A stretch of DNA of 64,000 nucleotides from Psilocybe azurescens (taxonomy: Eukaryota > Basidiomycota > Agaricomycetes > Agaricales > Agrocybaceae). The notes beneath the pieces are model-generated. The model was not told where the DNA came from and did not search any database. It saw only the letters and a list, made by a program, of their open reading frames with translations. The translations under genes were made by a program, and so were the position numbers. The DNA lies in assembly GCA_023853785.1 (NCBI GenBank), contig JAJIRX010000569.1, positions 1-64,000 on the forward strand. The letters are read 5' to 3'. Positions 46,915 through 59,400 of the stretch are shown here, piece after piece (position 1 is the stretch's first letter; every line of letters starts with the position of its first letter).

Positions 46915-49807
46915 TTATCTCTTTTCATGACGCTTACTTGAGCTCTGTCGCCGTCTGCTAACCCCGTCTGCTGGATCTACACTCGGTCCTGGAGTTTGTC
47001 CTCTCGCATACCCTCTACCCCTTCTCTCTGACTCAATGTCAAACTCATCACCATCGGACAATTCATATCGTCGCCCTGGAGTTTTCTCTCTCTTCTGTTT
47101 CTGTCCGCCAATTTTCTTGTCACCTTCATCTCCTCGTGAGACGCCTCTGCGTTCATTCTTGGGGAAATCCTTTGAAGATCTCATGCCTGTCGGACTAGAA
47201 TAGCCATCCGTCTCCACCTCTGCTCGACGTTGTTTGTCCGGTTCAAGGTTAAAAGAGACGCGCCTTCCTCTTGACCGACTTCTTCCCACCAGCGACTTTC
47301 GATGACCAGAACTCGACTTACTGGGGGACGAATTATACTCTGGCGAATCGGGAGGGAGTGTTGCATTCGAAAGATTGGGGTCATAATGATATGCGTATGG
47401 ATGAGGATGATGGGTTGGTGTGATGAAAGGTCCACCCATTGGCCGACCATCATGGCGACGATGAGGTGTATTAGGAACTGGCCCATCCATATAATGGTGT
47501 GAAGGCGCCCAGCCAGCACCTACCAGAGCGGAAAGCTGCTGCATCGCTTGTGTTATGATGAGTTGAGCTCGTGGGTCCGGTAAAGGCTGGTATTCTTGGG
47601 GAGGATAGTGAGAAGGTGTATAAGGTATGTGGTGATAAGGATGATGTGAATGTGGTAGTGGCGCATTGACACCAGGATGGGACTTTTTGTGCAGGTATGG
47701 GTCACCCGACTCGGATACACTAGACTCCGTATCATGTCCGCCGTCCGAGTCAGATTCTGTACTTGCACGTCTTCTCCTTGAAGAAGATCGTTTCCTTGGA
47801 TTTTGAGGGTGAGATTCATTATCTATAGCCATTGTCAGCACACACACATGTCTAACCGCCTCTAAAGAGCACTTTAAGCTTACTTGTAATGGCACTAGAG
47901 GTTGATGAGCGAGTTGAAGATCTATTAGATTTTAGCGGACTGCTCTCAGTCATGCGATCTGAGGAAGCAAAATCAGAAAAGTCAGAATTTGCATTGGAGG
48001 ATACGCGTTTCCGCTTCCTAAATACTGGCGACGAGCTGGACTGGCGCTGGCGGAAAGCCTCTCTACGCTCATGATTAGGCGTCGCCGTTTTGGTTTTATG
48101 TGATTTTGTACTCTTCGGAGATCCTTTGGTAGTATCAGGTTTTCCCTTTGGCGCACCAAATCGCGTCAGCTTTGAAGGAGAAGATTCAAGGGGATCATCA
48201 CTTTCATCGTCGGATGATATTGAATTGTGATGTGGCTGCTGTCGCATTTTCCCCTTAAGAATAGCGGATGAAGTATGACAGTTTTCGGAATCAGGCCGTT
48301 TAGCCTCCTTGACGGGTTCAGTCACATTGCCTTTACCCTTTGAAAGTTTACTAGGACTGGGAATGTCGTGTTGGTACACTTCGTTCTTATGAGCCACATC
48401 TCTGCTGGTCGAAGCAACCGAAGGATTTGGTTCAGCTTTGTGAGAGCCGGATTCTTGCCTAGGTGTTAGTAAAGACAAATGGCTGTGATTTGGGTTTCTT
48501 TTTGGGCTTTTTCATAGGCGGTTTTAAGGGTACCTCTGGCGCCATTTTCGAAGCGGAACGAGTGCCGGTCTCTTTTGCCAATTGCGCAAAATTCGTATGA
48601 CGGACTGGAGTATCATGTATATTCCTAGGAGTGGAAACAAGGTGTTTGTCGTTGCGCGGAGTGTTGAATTGTGTATTAGAAATTTTGGGGCGAGCAGTCG
48701 GTGATTGAGGTGGAGAAGGTTCTCCTGATAAATCTATAAAGTCACTGAAGGGTGTTTGCAGAGGGACGGGATGAAGAATTCGACTGTGGAGGAGTATAAA
48801 GTTGGCGTAAAGGTTTGTGAACTTGAGAACGCGAATACGACTTAATGGAAGTTTTGGGGGCGTAAGATTGTTCTTGGGGTGGCGCCTTCGAGCTCTGAGA
48901 GGCAAGACTGACATTATAATCTTCGACTATTTCAATTTCGCTATCGCTGTCGCTATGACTGTGGTCGCTCATCCGTTCGGCTTTGACTATAGGATAGACA
49001 ATATTGGCGTCATCTACCTTCCAATTGTCGAGTTCGTCTTCGGAAATCAAATCCAAAAAGCAGGTCGATCCAAATCCTGTACAGCCTTTTCAATCACGCA
49101 TTCTTCCGTTTCCCCGTTGTTTCCTCTTCCTCTTCCTCTTGTTCCTCCACTTCTTCAGACAAAACACGATTTGGTGCATACAAAATTTCTGACCGCGCGC
49201 CGTTAATCCTCGTACCATCATTGTCACTTTCTGGCGACGAATAACCTTCCTCTACTTCGTCGTCTAGGTCGCTGCCACATAACTCTCTGCGCAAGCGCTC
49301 TGCGTTCATAAATTCTCGTAAATCCTCCGCGTCTGCAGCATTTAGCACCGTCGCAGGTGGCATAGCCACTTCCGAGAGATCCTCATCCGCCTGGGCTTCC
49401 TCTTCATGGTTACTGAATTCAGAGACGTCATCTGCAAATGCATCTAGTTCATCAAGGTCATACTCATCCTCTTCATCCTCCGGTATGTCGCTATAGTCGT
49501 CTGCAGCGGTATCTCCCAGAGCAATAGCACCAAAGTCCAGCTTTTTAGATTTTCGCAGATAGCCATTGTCTCTGGTTATTTCTCCCGTCTGGATGTTTAT
49601 GATATCGTCTTCTTCAACTGGAACAGTGTAGCGTTCTGCAAGACTGGCCCACACGTCAAACAGCCGCATTTTAGACGCTTCACGCTCCTTCTGCACATCT
49701 TCTGGGGGTTGTGGTGGTCGAGAGGTGGACGATGAGGCTTCTGATGGTGTTCGACGCGGTGTTGAAAGCAAGCGCTGTCTTTTGGTCGGCGAGGCACTGT
49801 CAGACAT
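46915..49807 (-). CDS. Scm3-like (CENP-A chaperone) disordered protein
   Basis: The N-terminal region has MRLFDVWASLAERYTVPVE followed by DDIINIQTGEITRDNGYLR. This resembles the Scm3/HJURP core, in which a short helix is followed by a D-x-x-TGEI-x-x-DNGHLR pattern; Scm3 loads the centromeric histone CENP-A. After it come acidic runs (DIPEDEEDEYDLDELDAF) and LISEDELDNWKVDDANIVYP. Then long Ser/Pro/Lys-rich sequence follows, and finally a segment DPRAQLIITQAMQQLSALVG and a highly charged Arg-rich tail ending SSSKRHEKR. The final exon (from about 47825) is joined by a 64-nt intron. Frame changes near 49080 and 48480 suggest introns or sequence errors. The long disordered tail is consistent with fungal Scm3 proteins. 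The family call rests on one motif and is tentative. Confidence 0.55.
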
Positions 49808-50819
49808 CCGATTAGGCTGTCGAGCGGGAGGGGGTGAAGCGGATGGTGTTATGAGTGGCGGTTTCTCTGGAAATTTAGGGGCGGGGGTCCCATAGCATGC
49901 ATGACGATTGTGTATACTTGAAAGACCAGATTCTCAAGACTCGATGACTGTCAGACCGTGGCCACAAAGACGCGATAAATACACGTGACCAAATCATGAA
50001 TTACTTCGATCATCAGATTCAATACTCAAGTACCCTGAACTTTTCCCTGCGCTTGCCCTGAATACTTACCAAACACTACCCAAACACATCGACGATTATG
50101 TCCAATACACACCCCTTCAACTTGCCTAGCTTCATATAGATTTATATGCGTTGAACGCGTTTTGCAACATGGGGGGCTTGTCTACACCCCTAGTAATTCT
50201 GAATCCAACTTGAAGCTTGAAACAAGTAGTCTCGAGTGCCTCATTCAATACCAAGATGATCTTCTACCACTGCACTGGTGACGACTCACTTCATGCGCCT
50301 TTCCCAACGTCTTATCCTCTCGCCTTATCTATGGAAGTCAAATACTACCGTGACCTCACACCGATCTTTGCGCTCTCCTGGTACCATCACACTCGGATTT
50401 TGATATGATTTGCGAGATCTCTTCTATTCGTTATATCCATATAAATGACAATGTGACGAAAGCACTTTCCTCATATTCTATGGAATTCCATCCGTGCACA
50501 TTGTTTATCTTGCTTTTTTTCTACTTATCATCGTCGCGTCAAAATCTACGAAGCATAATTTGGTATATGCAGACCAAAGAAATCTGGGAGATTTCAAGAA
50601 CATCCGCCAGCTCCATCCCATGGCAGTACGACTAGGGATCGTCTCCTCCCGATTGCTTGGCTGCGACCTGAATCCAATACATACCAATGCAATGGGGAGA
50701 AAGTGGGATGGAGAATTTTTCGGCAACGGTCAAAAATCAAAAAGCCGAAACTATACTCATATTTTCTACTCGTATGTTCAACCAGCAGTAGGGACTATCT
50801 TGATGTTGATTCATATCCA
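49808..50819. other. intergenic, possible remnant of glycosidase 5' part
   Basis: A frame at 50494-51003 opens with a hydrophobic leader (MHIVYLAFFLLIIVAS), which could be the signal peptide of the glycosidase remnant. I could not identify the residues that follow. The rest shows no gene. Confidence 0.35.
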
Positions 50820-51544
50820 GGGTTCAACGAATCCGACCTCCAAGGCTAGTCGAACATCAACGCAACGGATGTGGGCGCCCTTTGGAAGAAGTACATCAAT
50901 CCCTTGGCGGATTCTGGAATTTTGTTGGGACTCCTGCTGTAACGAATGGCCCAAGTGGTCGACCATGGCTTATCGACTTCCTAACCGCTTGTTTGGGATG
51001 TAAAATTGACTTGATTCCAATCCACTGGTTCGTCCTTTCACGGTCAAAAGATGTTAAACTTCTGCACCTGGACTAACGGAATTATATCTCGTAGGTATGG
51101 GACTGGAATTGTTTTTACGATTATATCTGGCAGATGCATGGTCAATTCCCTCACTGGCGTCTCTAGGTGACGGAATTTGCTTCCACTTCTTCAAATAAGA
51201 CAGGTGCTGTGTATTTCAACAGAGGAACTCATCACTGTTCAATTCCAAAACTTGCTCTATCGTAGAAGTGGCGCAGTTTATAGATGGAACAACGCGTTGG
51301 CTAAATAGTCTTGACTGGATCGAAGGTTACTGCTGGTTCGCGTTCTTTGCGAGCCTCTCATTTCTGCATAGGTCAGTACAGATGCTAAAGGTGAACCATT
51401 GCTCAAAGAAAGTGTCTCTTCCTATAGTTCATAATGATAGTTACTTTCATAACTGTTGCAATGCCTCCTTACATTTTTGTAGATCTTCTGGACGAGAACA
51501 GGGCTTTAAACACCCTCGGGAAGATTTACATGGGTATAGCGTAA
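50820..51544 (+). pseudogene. decayed GH128-type glycoside hydrolase
   Basis: GH128 enzymes act on beta-1,3-glucan. The core GFNESDLQ, SNINATDVGALWKKYINPLA, GTPAVTNGPSGRPWLIDFLT, ACLGCKIDLIPIHW, FYDYIWQMHGQFP, VTEFASTSSNKT, RWLNSLDWIEGYCWFAFF and LNTLGKIYMGI matches the family and keeps the FNE, HWYG and TEFA active-site blocks. An intron at 51028-51094 still has GT-AG ends and splits HWYG. Two nonsense codons are present: TAG at 50847 where Gln (CAG) is expected, and TAG at 51165 where Trp (TGG) is expected. Single-base frame breaks occur near 50928 and 51106. A stretch near 51190-51260 is not alignable. The N-terminal third is unrecognised. It is probably a pseudogene, though sequence errors may explain the indels. 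Confidence 0.72.
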
Positions 51545-52604
51545 ATCGATAGCTTCATATCTCTTGCATGCGCTACAGATATCATTTCACTTGGAACGAC
51601 GTCCCCGGTGCGCCTGATTTTGTTGGATCGCTTTCAACACTTCCGAGCGATGCATCTGTCGATCTTGCGCTATACCTAACTTTGTGTTACTATTTACGAA
51701 ACGCTGGTTCTTGGAAAATCGTACTTTCATGTGTTCCGTGGATCAAGGTGACGAACTGTTGATGATCATCTTCCATAGCTTGCCGTAGATGTCTGAGCCT
51801 ATCATCTGGTGATAAACGAAAGGTCAAAGGTGATCGTCAAGTTTATTGCGTTCGAATGTCGAATAGAAAATATACCATTGCTAAATCCTTCCTCCATTGT
51901 TGTCGCTGTCCTACGGTCGTGAACTTTCACGATTTCAGGCTCCATTTCGTTGACATTTTCAAGTAAGTCACCAGAAGCTTGATTTGAGGTTGAAGCATCA
52001 GGATCGTCAAGATCGTCGGATTTTTGGATGTTGTGAGATACAACATGCTTTGATTTCTTCAAGAGTCTGCTGAAGTAGTGCTTTCAAATTGACCAGCTCT
52101 TTCTCGTAATTGCCATAAGACAGTGAAATGCGTACGCGACCAGTCGATGCCATGATTTCTACCAGATCACTGGTCAAATTGCAAGAATCGTGTACAGAGT
52201 AGCTACGACACTCTGCAACAACGCAGCAGGCCTATTCACATGACCGTGATGTAAGTTCAACGTTTCGGTCAAAGGAGCATTTGGATCAAAAAGCTTATAG
52301 TGCCGGGCGAAGCAAAGAAATGTTGCCTCTGTGGATAAATTGGATACAGGGTGTACAACAAAGTCTACGAATTCTTGTTAGACCTTGTGGCGAGTATATC
52401 TGCATACCAGTCATCCAACGGTACCTCCGAACCCCTTCTGTGGCGCATTTGATAAGTCACGGTCCATTCCCCAGTAGTTTGAATAGCAAAACGCGATGGT
52501 GTGCGTCTTACTGGCCTTCTTTCAAAATTTTGATGCTACAGAGACCATAGGAGGCATTTCAATGGCGCAAGTAAATCCACAATGGCATTATCCACTGCAT
52601 ATTT
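51545..52604. other. intergenic, unresolved fragments
   Basis: A minus-strand frame at 51802-52062 (acidic, Ser/Asn-rich) and plus-strand frames at 51568-51762 and 52281-52550 have no recognisable domain. They could be remnants of a decayed gene, but I cannot name one. Confidence 0.35.
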
Positions 52605-53078
52605 TCAAGGGGCTTTCTCGGCTGCGGCGTCGGCAGTCTTCATTTGCTGACTGTCATTCAGCAAAAGTTTCTCTTCCGCAGGAGAAAGAGTGAAGAAAGC
52701 ATTTATCGTTCTTCTGGCCCATCTCCTCGGCTAACAAGACACGAGTCAGATTCGACCAAGCATGGAACCAGGCGAAGTGCACGAATGAACTGACAGGTTG
52801 GAATACATGCTCTTGGTCGCCGAAGTCATAGAGGAATATGGAGTAAAGAATAATGCCTATAGAGTTGTTATGAGACGGTGGTGGTTGTCAAAATTGCTTT
52901 ACATGCCTGGAATGACAGCCCAGGAAACGAGACCCGATCCAACATAGACCCATGGCGGCCGAAAATCTTCACCTGGTCCTTCCATTTTCTTGGGAGCTGG
53001 CCTTGCATTCGTAGCCAGTGGCCTGCGTTGTAATGTAGGCCGAGAGAATAAAAGGCTCGACACAGACAAGCGACGCAT
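52605..53078 (-). CDS. small mitochondrial membrane protein, function unknown
   Basis: Exon 1 encodes MRRLSVSSLLFSRPTLQRR, a strong mitochondrial presequence, then RPAPKKMEGPGEDFRPPWVY and a hydrophobic segment VGSGLVSWAVIPGM. The next exon reads GIILYSIFLYDFGDQEHVFQ, and after a second intron (GTCAGT to TTAG) the last exon reads PRRWARRTINAFFTLSPAEE and ends AEKAP. The layout (presequence, one membrane helix, PRRW motif) fits a small conserved fungal mitochondrial protein of about 110 residues, which I cannot name. The phase of the first intron does not close perfectly and may hide a one-base error. It is head to head with the aldolase gene. Confidence 0.65.
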
Positions 53079-53494
53079 AGTGTAGAATGATGGAGTGGTT
53101 AAATGGTGGAAGTCAAGGCGCCGTATCAGTGCAGACTCGGACTTCAAAGCTTCAGCTTCACTGTTCACATCAATTTGCCCGCTAGCCAATCACGCAAAGC
53201 ACAAAGGACTTCGGGCCGTTCGGACCGTTTTCATTTACCCCTCAAGGCATTCGGAAAGCATCTCGGACGCAAACTTTGCATGAAATTTCATTGGCGTAGC
53301 TTAAGCCAGGACTTTTGCTACATATTTTTTAAGACGGAGTATTTTGTACTCCCACAACACTCAGCTAGTAGTTGTAAGTAATAAAATGTGGATCATAGAT
53401 GATATAAATAGGTGATCATGCTCAGAATGTGAGAGGATGGAACATAAACTCGTTTCATTCCTTCCTTGTTTCTCATCGACCTAAATTACTCACC

Positions 53495-54851
53495 ATGCCA
53501 TCCGAGAACATATACACTAGACCACACAATCTATTTGCTACCCCAGATATCAGTCCAGACGCCAATCGGGATGCTTGGAGACAACCAGGGGATGTCCAAG
53601 TGTTTCTGTACCCGTACTACTCAAAGTTCGACGCGCATGAGCTAATCAAGATAGCCACGGCCCTAGTCAATCCACGTGGAAAAGGAATCTATATGCGACG
53701 GATGAGGCTCCGTACGCAATGGATGACCTTCTCGATTCATTGAATGACGATTCCACCTTGAAGAAACGCCGCACCGAGGAAGAAAATAGGGAACGAAGAA
53801 AAAAGTGGAAAGAGTGCATGTATAACGCCGTTTCGAATGGTATGTGTTTCCTCAAAAAGATATTCAAGTTTAACTTATACATATGATATCTCAGAGTATA
53901 TCTCTGGAGTCATACTCCACGATGAAACACTCCGCGATTTCAAGTTAGCCGAAATCCTGTCCACCAAAGGAATCATCCCTGGTGTTCGCGCTAACGGAGA
54001 GCTCACTCCGATACCACGATCGGAAGATGAGTTCATCGTACAAGGCCTCGACGACCTTCTTTCAAAGCTCCAGGCAGCTCGCGCTGAAGGTGCACGGTTC
54101 TCTAAATGGCGTGCGCCTATCGCTTGCAGCTCTGTACAGGGTGGCTTCCCGTCACGAATTTCACTGGAGACCCAAGCAGAAACGCTAGCCCAATTTGCGG
54201 CAATTAGCCAGCAGGCGGGATTAGTGCCCATCGTTGAACCCGATGTCGATTTTTCGAAAGACGCCGACCTTGTCAGGAGCACCGATGTCCATGAGCAAGC
54301 GATCACCATGATCTATGAGCGCATGAGAGTCCATGGTGTCTTACTGGAGGGTGAGCAATCCTATTCAAATTTCAGATTTTACCAAGGCCGCTAAGTGAGG
54401 ACACATCATAGGGTCCCTTATAAAGCCTTCATTCCCGCAGCCAGGACTGTGCCACCCTTCCAGATCCAACGTCACGCCAGAAGAAATCGCTGTAGCTGCA
54501 GCAACTGTCTTATCCCGCGCCGTTCCAGCTGCCGTACCAGGTGTCCTATTTTTATCTGGTGAGTATTTTGAGTTTCCGAAAATCGACGAAAATTCATCGT
54601 GTAATATGTTCGAAGGAGGGTTAGCTTCGTCAACAGCAACGCAATGGCTGGCCTCGATTAATGCTCTTGTGTTAGCCTCACCACCTTCTTCTCCATTTGC
54701 CAGGTTGCCCGCCCTGACCTTTTCCTATGGACGCGCTTTGCAAGGAGAACCAATGAAACACTGGGTCAAGGGTGACGAAGAGGCAGCCAAACAGGCCCTT
54801 GAGAAATGGTCGAAGGCATGTTGGCACGCAGCAAGAGGAGAGGTTCTGTAA
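53495..54851 (+). CDS. Class I fructose-bisphosphate aldolase
   Basis: It cleaves fructose 1,6-bisphosphate through a Schiff base. The class I signatures are YATDEAPYAMDDLL (the usual AADES region), GVILHDETL, KLAEILSTKGIIPGV, ARFSKWRAPI (substrate-binding Lys), ETLAQFAAISQQAGLVPIVE, PDVDFSK, GVLLEGSLIKPS (Schiff-base Lys), GVLFLSG then GGLASSTATQWLASINAL, and LTFSYGRALQGEPMKHW. The length of about 370 residues fits. Introns are at about 53840-53893, 54349-54411 and 54560-54616. One base is missing near 53692, between GKGI and YATDEA. The ATG at 53495 has a good context (CACCATGCC). Fungi normally use the unrelated zinc class II enzyme, so a class I copy is noteworthy. Confidence 0.9.
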
Positions 54852-54996
54852 TCGCGTTGACGTCGCAAATTGTGAGAGCAGGGGATTGAAAACAGACGAT
54901 GAACTTGGAATGAACAATGTGTACTTTATGCGGTTGAAAAATACAGAATTTGTGTTACTTCACTGCGAATGCGACGCTTTCATGTCTTGTTTTGAT

Positions 54997-55865
54997 CTAC
55001 GGCGATAGTCTTTCAATTTTCCAGGTAGGGCTTTCATCCGACTCCTCTCCTGCTCGAAGGTAACGAACGCGATCGTGCAATCGGGAGGGCTTCCCGCTCC
55101 AGAACTCAACTTCGCTGAAATAGACTCAGTACTGATTTTTATTGCATTAATAGGATGGACTCACTCCGGAATTACTCTCCAACCTCCCCAAAATTCGGGT
55201 GTGGGGACAACACCGCCATCCTTCTCGTCCTGTATTCCAAATCGTGTCTTGACTTTTTCCAATCGAGCATCAAGATCGCCCTCTTGTATCACCGTACTTT
55301 GCTTACTGGCCCAAGCTCCCAAACGGCTGCCGATGGGACGACTCTGGAAGTACTCTGCATTTTCTTCAGGCGAGAGTTTCTCAACTCGTCCAACCACTCT
55401 AACGGATCTGTGGATCTCTCGCCAGTAGATAGCTATTGCAGCATGTGGGTTTTCAGATAGCTCTTTGGACTTGCGAGAAGTGTAATTGGTGAAAAAGACG
55501 AAGCCCTTTGAGTCGACTTGCTTCAGGAGGACGATACGTGCCGATGGGATACCGGTTGGGGTGGCAGTTGAGAGTGTCATCGCTTCTGCTTCTTTTACTT
55601 CGCCCCCTTCAATGGCCTCTTTAAACCATGTACGGAATTGTTCTAGAGGGGAAGATGCGACGGTGTTCGGGGAGAGATTGTCGTTCGTCACATACTGATG
55701 GTGTGGAAGGACTTGAAGTTTATCAGCTGCAGGTTGTGCGATGACTTTGTCCATTTTAAAATGGTTCACAGTGGTTTTTATTACCAGATTTCTGGAAGTT
55801 GGGGTTGTCCTAGGAAAGGAGCGCAGAAGAGATAACTTGAAGACATTTTTTGCAAAGGAATACAT
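54997..55865 (-). CDS. PDX3: Pyridoxamine 5'-phosphate oxidase
   Basis: An FMN enzyme that makes pyridoxal 5'-phosphate in the salvage pathway. The sequence has [97 protein letters not shown] and [11 protein letters not shown]. An intron of about 49 nt then leads to [20 protein letters not shown] and the invariant end WKIERLSP, so the stop is at 54997. Two starts are possible: 55865 adds a basic, possibly mitochondrial leader ([19 protein letters not shown]), while 55755 (MDKVIAQ) gives the normal cytosolic form. It converges with the aldolase, 145 bp apart. Confidence 0.92.
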
Positions 55866-56497
55866 TATAGATTACATGACGCGATGGACGGGCTTACGAC
55901 CGGAAATCGCCGATTCAGATCGACACCGAGTGTCCAGAATTCCATATCAGTCGGCGTTTTGTTCTGTAGCGACTCAGCCTTGATCAGCGTTCCAAGTTGT
56001 ACGCATAGCCCTCGCTGTGCACTGTACCTCTTTATAGAGGCTGTTTGAGAACCCGTTAATATGACAGTCATAATTGTTTCGCTTAAAACACACGCTCAAG
56101 CTGGCTGATCTCATTTGTAAATCATCTTCCGCTGGGAACGCCGAGAATGATGTTGTAAAATGCGGGTAGAGCCATCGCCTCTTTCCCCATAATTGACCCG
56201 ATTCAGATTATTGGAAGACCTTGTGAGGTGTCGGAGGTCGAGTCTGTACGAACAAGCCCCTGTCATTGGGGGTTAAACACACCGGTGGTCCCGGTCATTT
56301 CTGCTTATTCTGGTGGATACCCTCCGAGAATTCTCCCAGAGAGGTTATTTCAACGGCGTCTCCCCGTGACGGGTGCCTGCCTGCTTGATCGAACATTGTT
56401 GGGAGAATAATTGCTCTGTTCGTTGTCCGTTCCAGTCTTTTTCACTCTTCCTTCTTCTCCCAAGCCTTTACCGCGCCCACGAGTGCTTAATTCCACC
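55866..56497. other. divergent promoter region, no gene seen
   Basis: Spacer between the divergent oxidase and kelch genes. Small overlapping frames are not supported. Confidence 0.45.
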
Positions 56498-59400
56498 ATG
56501 CTGCACTCCATATACGACCTCACCACCTTTTGCAGGAAGACCACTGGCGATGTCCCTGCCAAACTTGTCGTATGTATCACAATTCACACCGTACTCGTAT
56601 TTTTATCCAGATACACATGGCTTTCTTCGTTCACAGGGCGCATCAACGACCGTCGTAGGCTCCAAGATGTATCTTTTGTGAGTTCCGAGGCTCCATATTT
56701 ACCTCTTATGTTATTGACATTTCGGCAGGGTGGGAGATTGGTCACGGAACGCAGGATGGTGTCCGACCTCTATGTTTTTGATTTGGAGACTTTCGTTTGG
56801 GAGCAAATACCTATGTATCCGGACGACGATGTTCCAAGGGCACGATACTTTCATAGCGCAGACACATGTACACTCTGATTTTGTTATCTTTCTGTCCTTG
56901 GCTTACAGTTGTTGCAGGGAACAATCACCTCGTTGTCTTCGGCGGCATGAGCAATCAACCTGATTCTATGAATCCCGATGAGCTGTGTGTTCTAAATGAT
57001 GTACGACTCTATAATTTCTCCACAAGACGCTGGTTACCGTCTTCTCCCCCTCCCCCTGAACCCGACCCAATGCTTCCTCGCGCTCGCTATGCTCATCTAT
57101 CCTCAGTGACGGCCGATCGCCTATTCGTTATCGGCGGTCAAGATTTCTTCAATACGTGGCTAGACGATGTATGTGTATTTGATCTCGTTATCAAGACGTG
57201 GGTACAGAGGCGCGACTACCCCAAGACATTGCGGCACCTATCGAAGTGTTGCCGTGTCTTCAAATACCACCGTTCGATTCCCGCAGGAAGAGATGCAAGC
57301 TTCTCTCTCATCATCAACATTGGGTCCCGCTGGAAGACAGTTCAAACTCTCTAAAAGTAATACCACTCCGCCCGAGGATGTAACCCCTCCCGAAGGCATG
57401 ACGCATCTCGCTTATTCCGTTGAACCGACCGAAGATCATCCCAGTGATATTTACCTGTACAGCAATTATAACGTACGTCCTATGCGTTTGTCATATCTAA
57501 CACTTTTGTTGACCTTGCGTCATAGTTTACCGACGTCAAGCGAGAGCTTGAAGTCTTTTCGCCTCTTCCAGATACGGATTTCACAATCCAAGATCGGTCT
57601 TCTTCTATGACAGGAACTACATGTCCGCCGGGCCTGCGATTTCCTACTGGTGCTATTCTCGGTACACATCTTATTATTGCAGGGACATACCTGGCCCATA
57701 GTTACCAGTCTTTCTCTATCTGGGTTCTCGACTTGACCGCTATGACCTGGTCGCGTATTGATCCAGGAAAAGCCATTGAAACCGGCTCTTGGTTCCGGGG
57801 ATGCTTGTGGGCGGATGCTAACAAGTTTCTAATATTTGGGAATCGACACGGGAATCTTGTGGACGACTACAACCGACGATTGCTGAGCTGGGATCACGTC
57901 GCAGTTGTTGATCTAGAAGCTTTCGGCATCTATCAGCCTCCCCACTCAAACTTGATGTTCGAATGCAGGAGCTAGGCCTCGCGGCTCTGGAAGAGCGGGT
58001 GCTGACAGATTTTGAAGTCGTCTGCGACGACGGGGTCAGAATATCATGCTCAAGGCGCATCCTGGAAGATCGTTGGCCATGGTTCAAAGAACAGCGGAAG
58101 CAGTTTTTGAGGAAAGCGACAACGACGCTCGAATCTCTGCCGACATCAGCTATGCATCTACCGCTACCCGAGGTTGCAGGTGATGGAGTACTGGACGAAC
58201 CACGCGTTGATCCACGGCTGACACCTCGAGCATTCCATCTCTCAGAACCATATTCCGTCACATTGGCATTGCTGCAATATTTTTACTCACTTGCATTGCT
58301 TACTCCACTACAGCACACACCAGCAGTGCTAAGTCAACTATTAATTCTGGCTACTAATTACCGGATAACACATCTGGAATCCCTTGTAAAACATGCCATG
58401 CACCGTTCATTATCAAACTCGACATCTGTAGGGGTGTATGAGGTGGCGACTTTATGCAGTTGTAGGAGTCTCCAAATCCGGTAAGCTCTACTCACATCAT
58501 ATGTTCTTCGCCACCACCAATCAACTTCTGACCTTATCAATCATCAGAGCGTTAAAGACTGTGATGGTATGTGTTCAACGATTTATGCGGAAATTTTTTC
58601 GATAGGCTTATTATATCTCTCATCTAGTCGTATACACAAAAGCGACCATCAAGAAGAACGGAAAAAGAAAATGGGGGAGTAGCCGACCGTCAGATAGTGG
58701 GGGCGATGGTGGTAATGGATCGTCTAGTAAATATGTATCTCGGCCACGGGGCACTTCGGATGCGAAGTGGCCCACAATGGCTGACAGAGGGGGCAGTAGT
58801 TCAGCATTTAGTAAGTAGGATTTTTAAAGAATCCTCTTGAAACTATGCAGGCGGGCGATGAAGATAAAATATTAACACAACCTATGAAGATTCCGTGCAA
58901 GAAATGCCGACCAATGAACAAGCGCCGTCCTCGGTCGTGGTAAATGTCACCTCTCCGGCCGATCAGCATCCCTTACGTCAACATGTATCCCGCCCAAGAC
59001 TGTCATCCGTAGCCGACGCCACTTCTACCGCTCCGGGTCATCATCACAGGCCCTCCGTCAACTTTATAAATAGATCTCCCTCCAATCCAAACGATGCTTC
59101 CACCCTGACGCCCAAAATTTCGTCAAGTAGTATCGGTGGCTCCTACCTCGAGCACCAAGCTTCAGCAACAGACAGTGACGCAAATACCACCATGGACGAT
59201 GAATACCATATTGCGTACAACAACAGCACACCAAAACTCCATAGCATGCCCCAAACTGGTTGGCCAAAGAAAGCATCCAATATACGCTGGATTCCACCAG
59301 AACTCAATGACCAGGTTATGCCACCGCCACCATCGAGCTTCGAATCGGCCCCTAAACCACTATCATTGATATCTACATCTCCAAGTTCAAATCCAACCAC

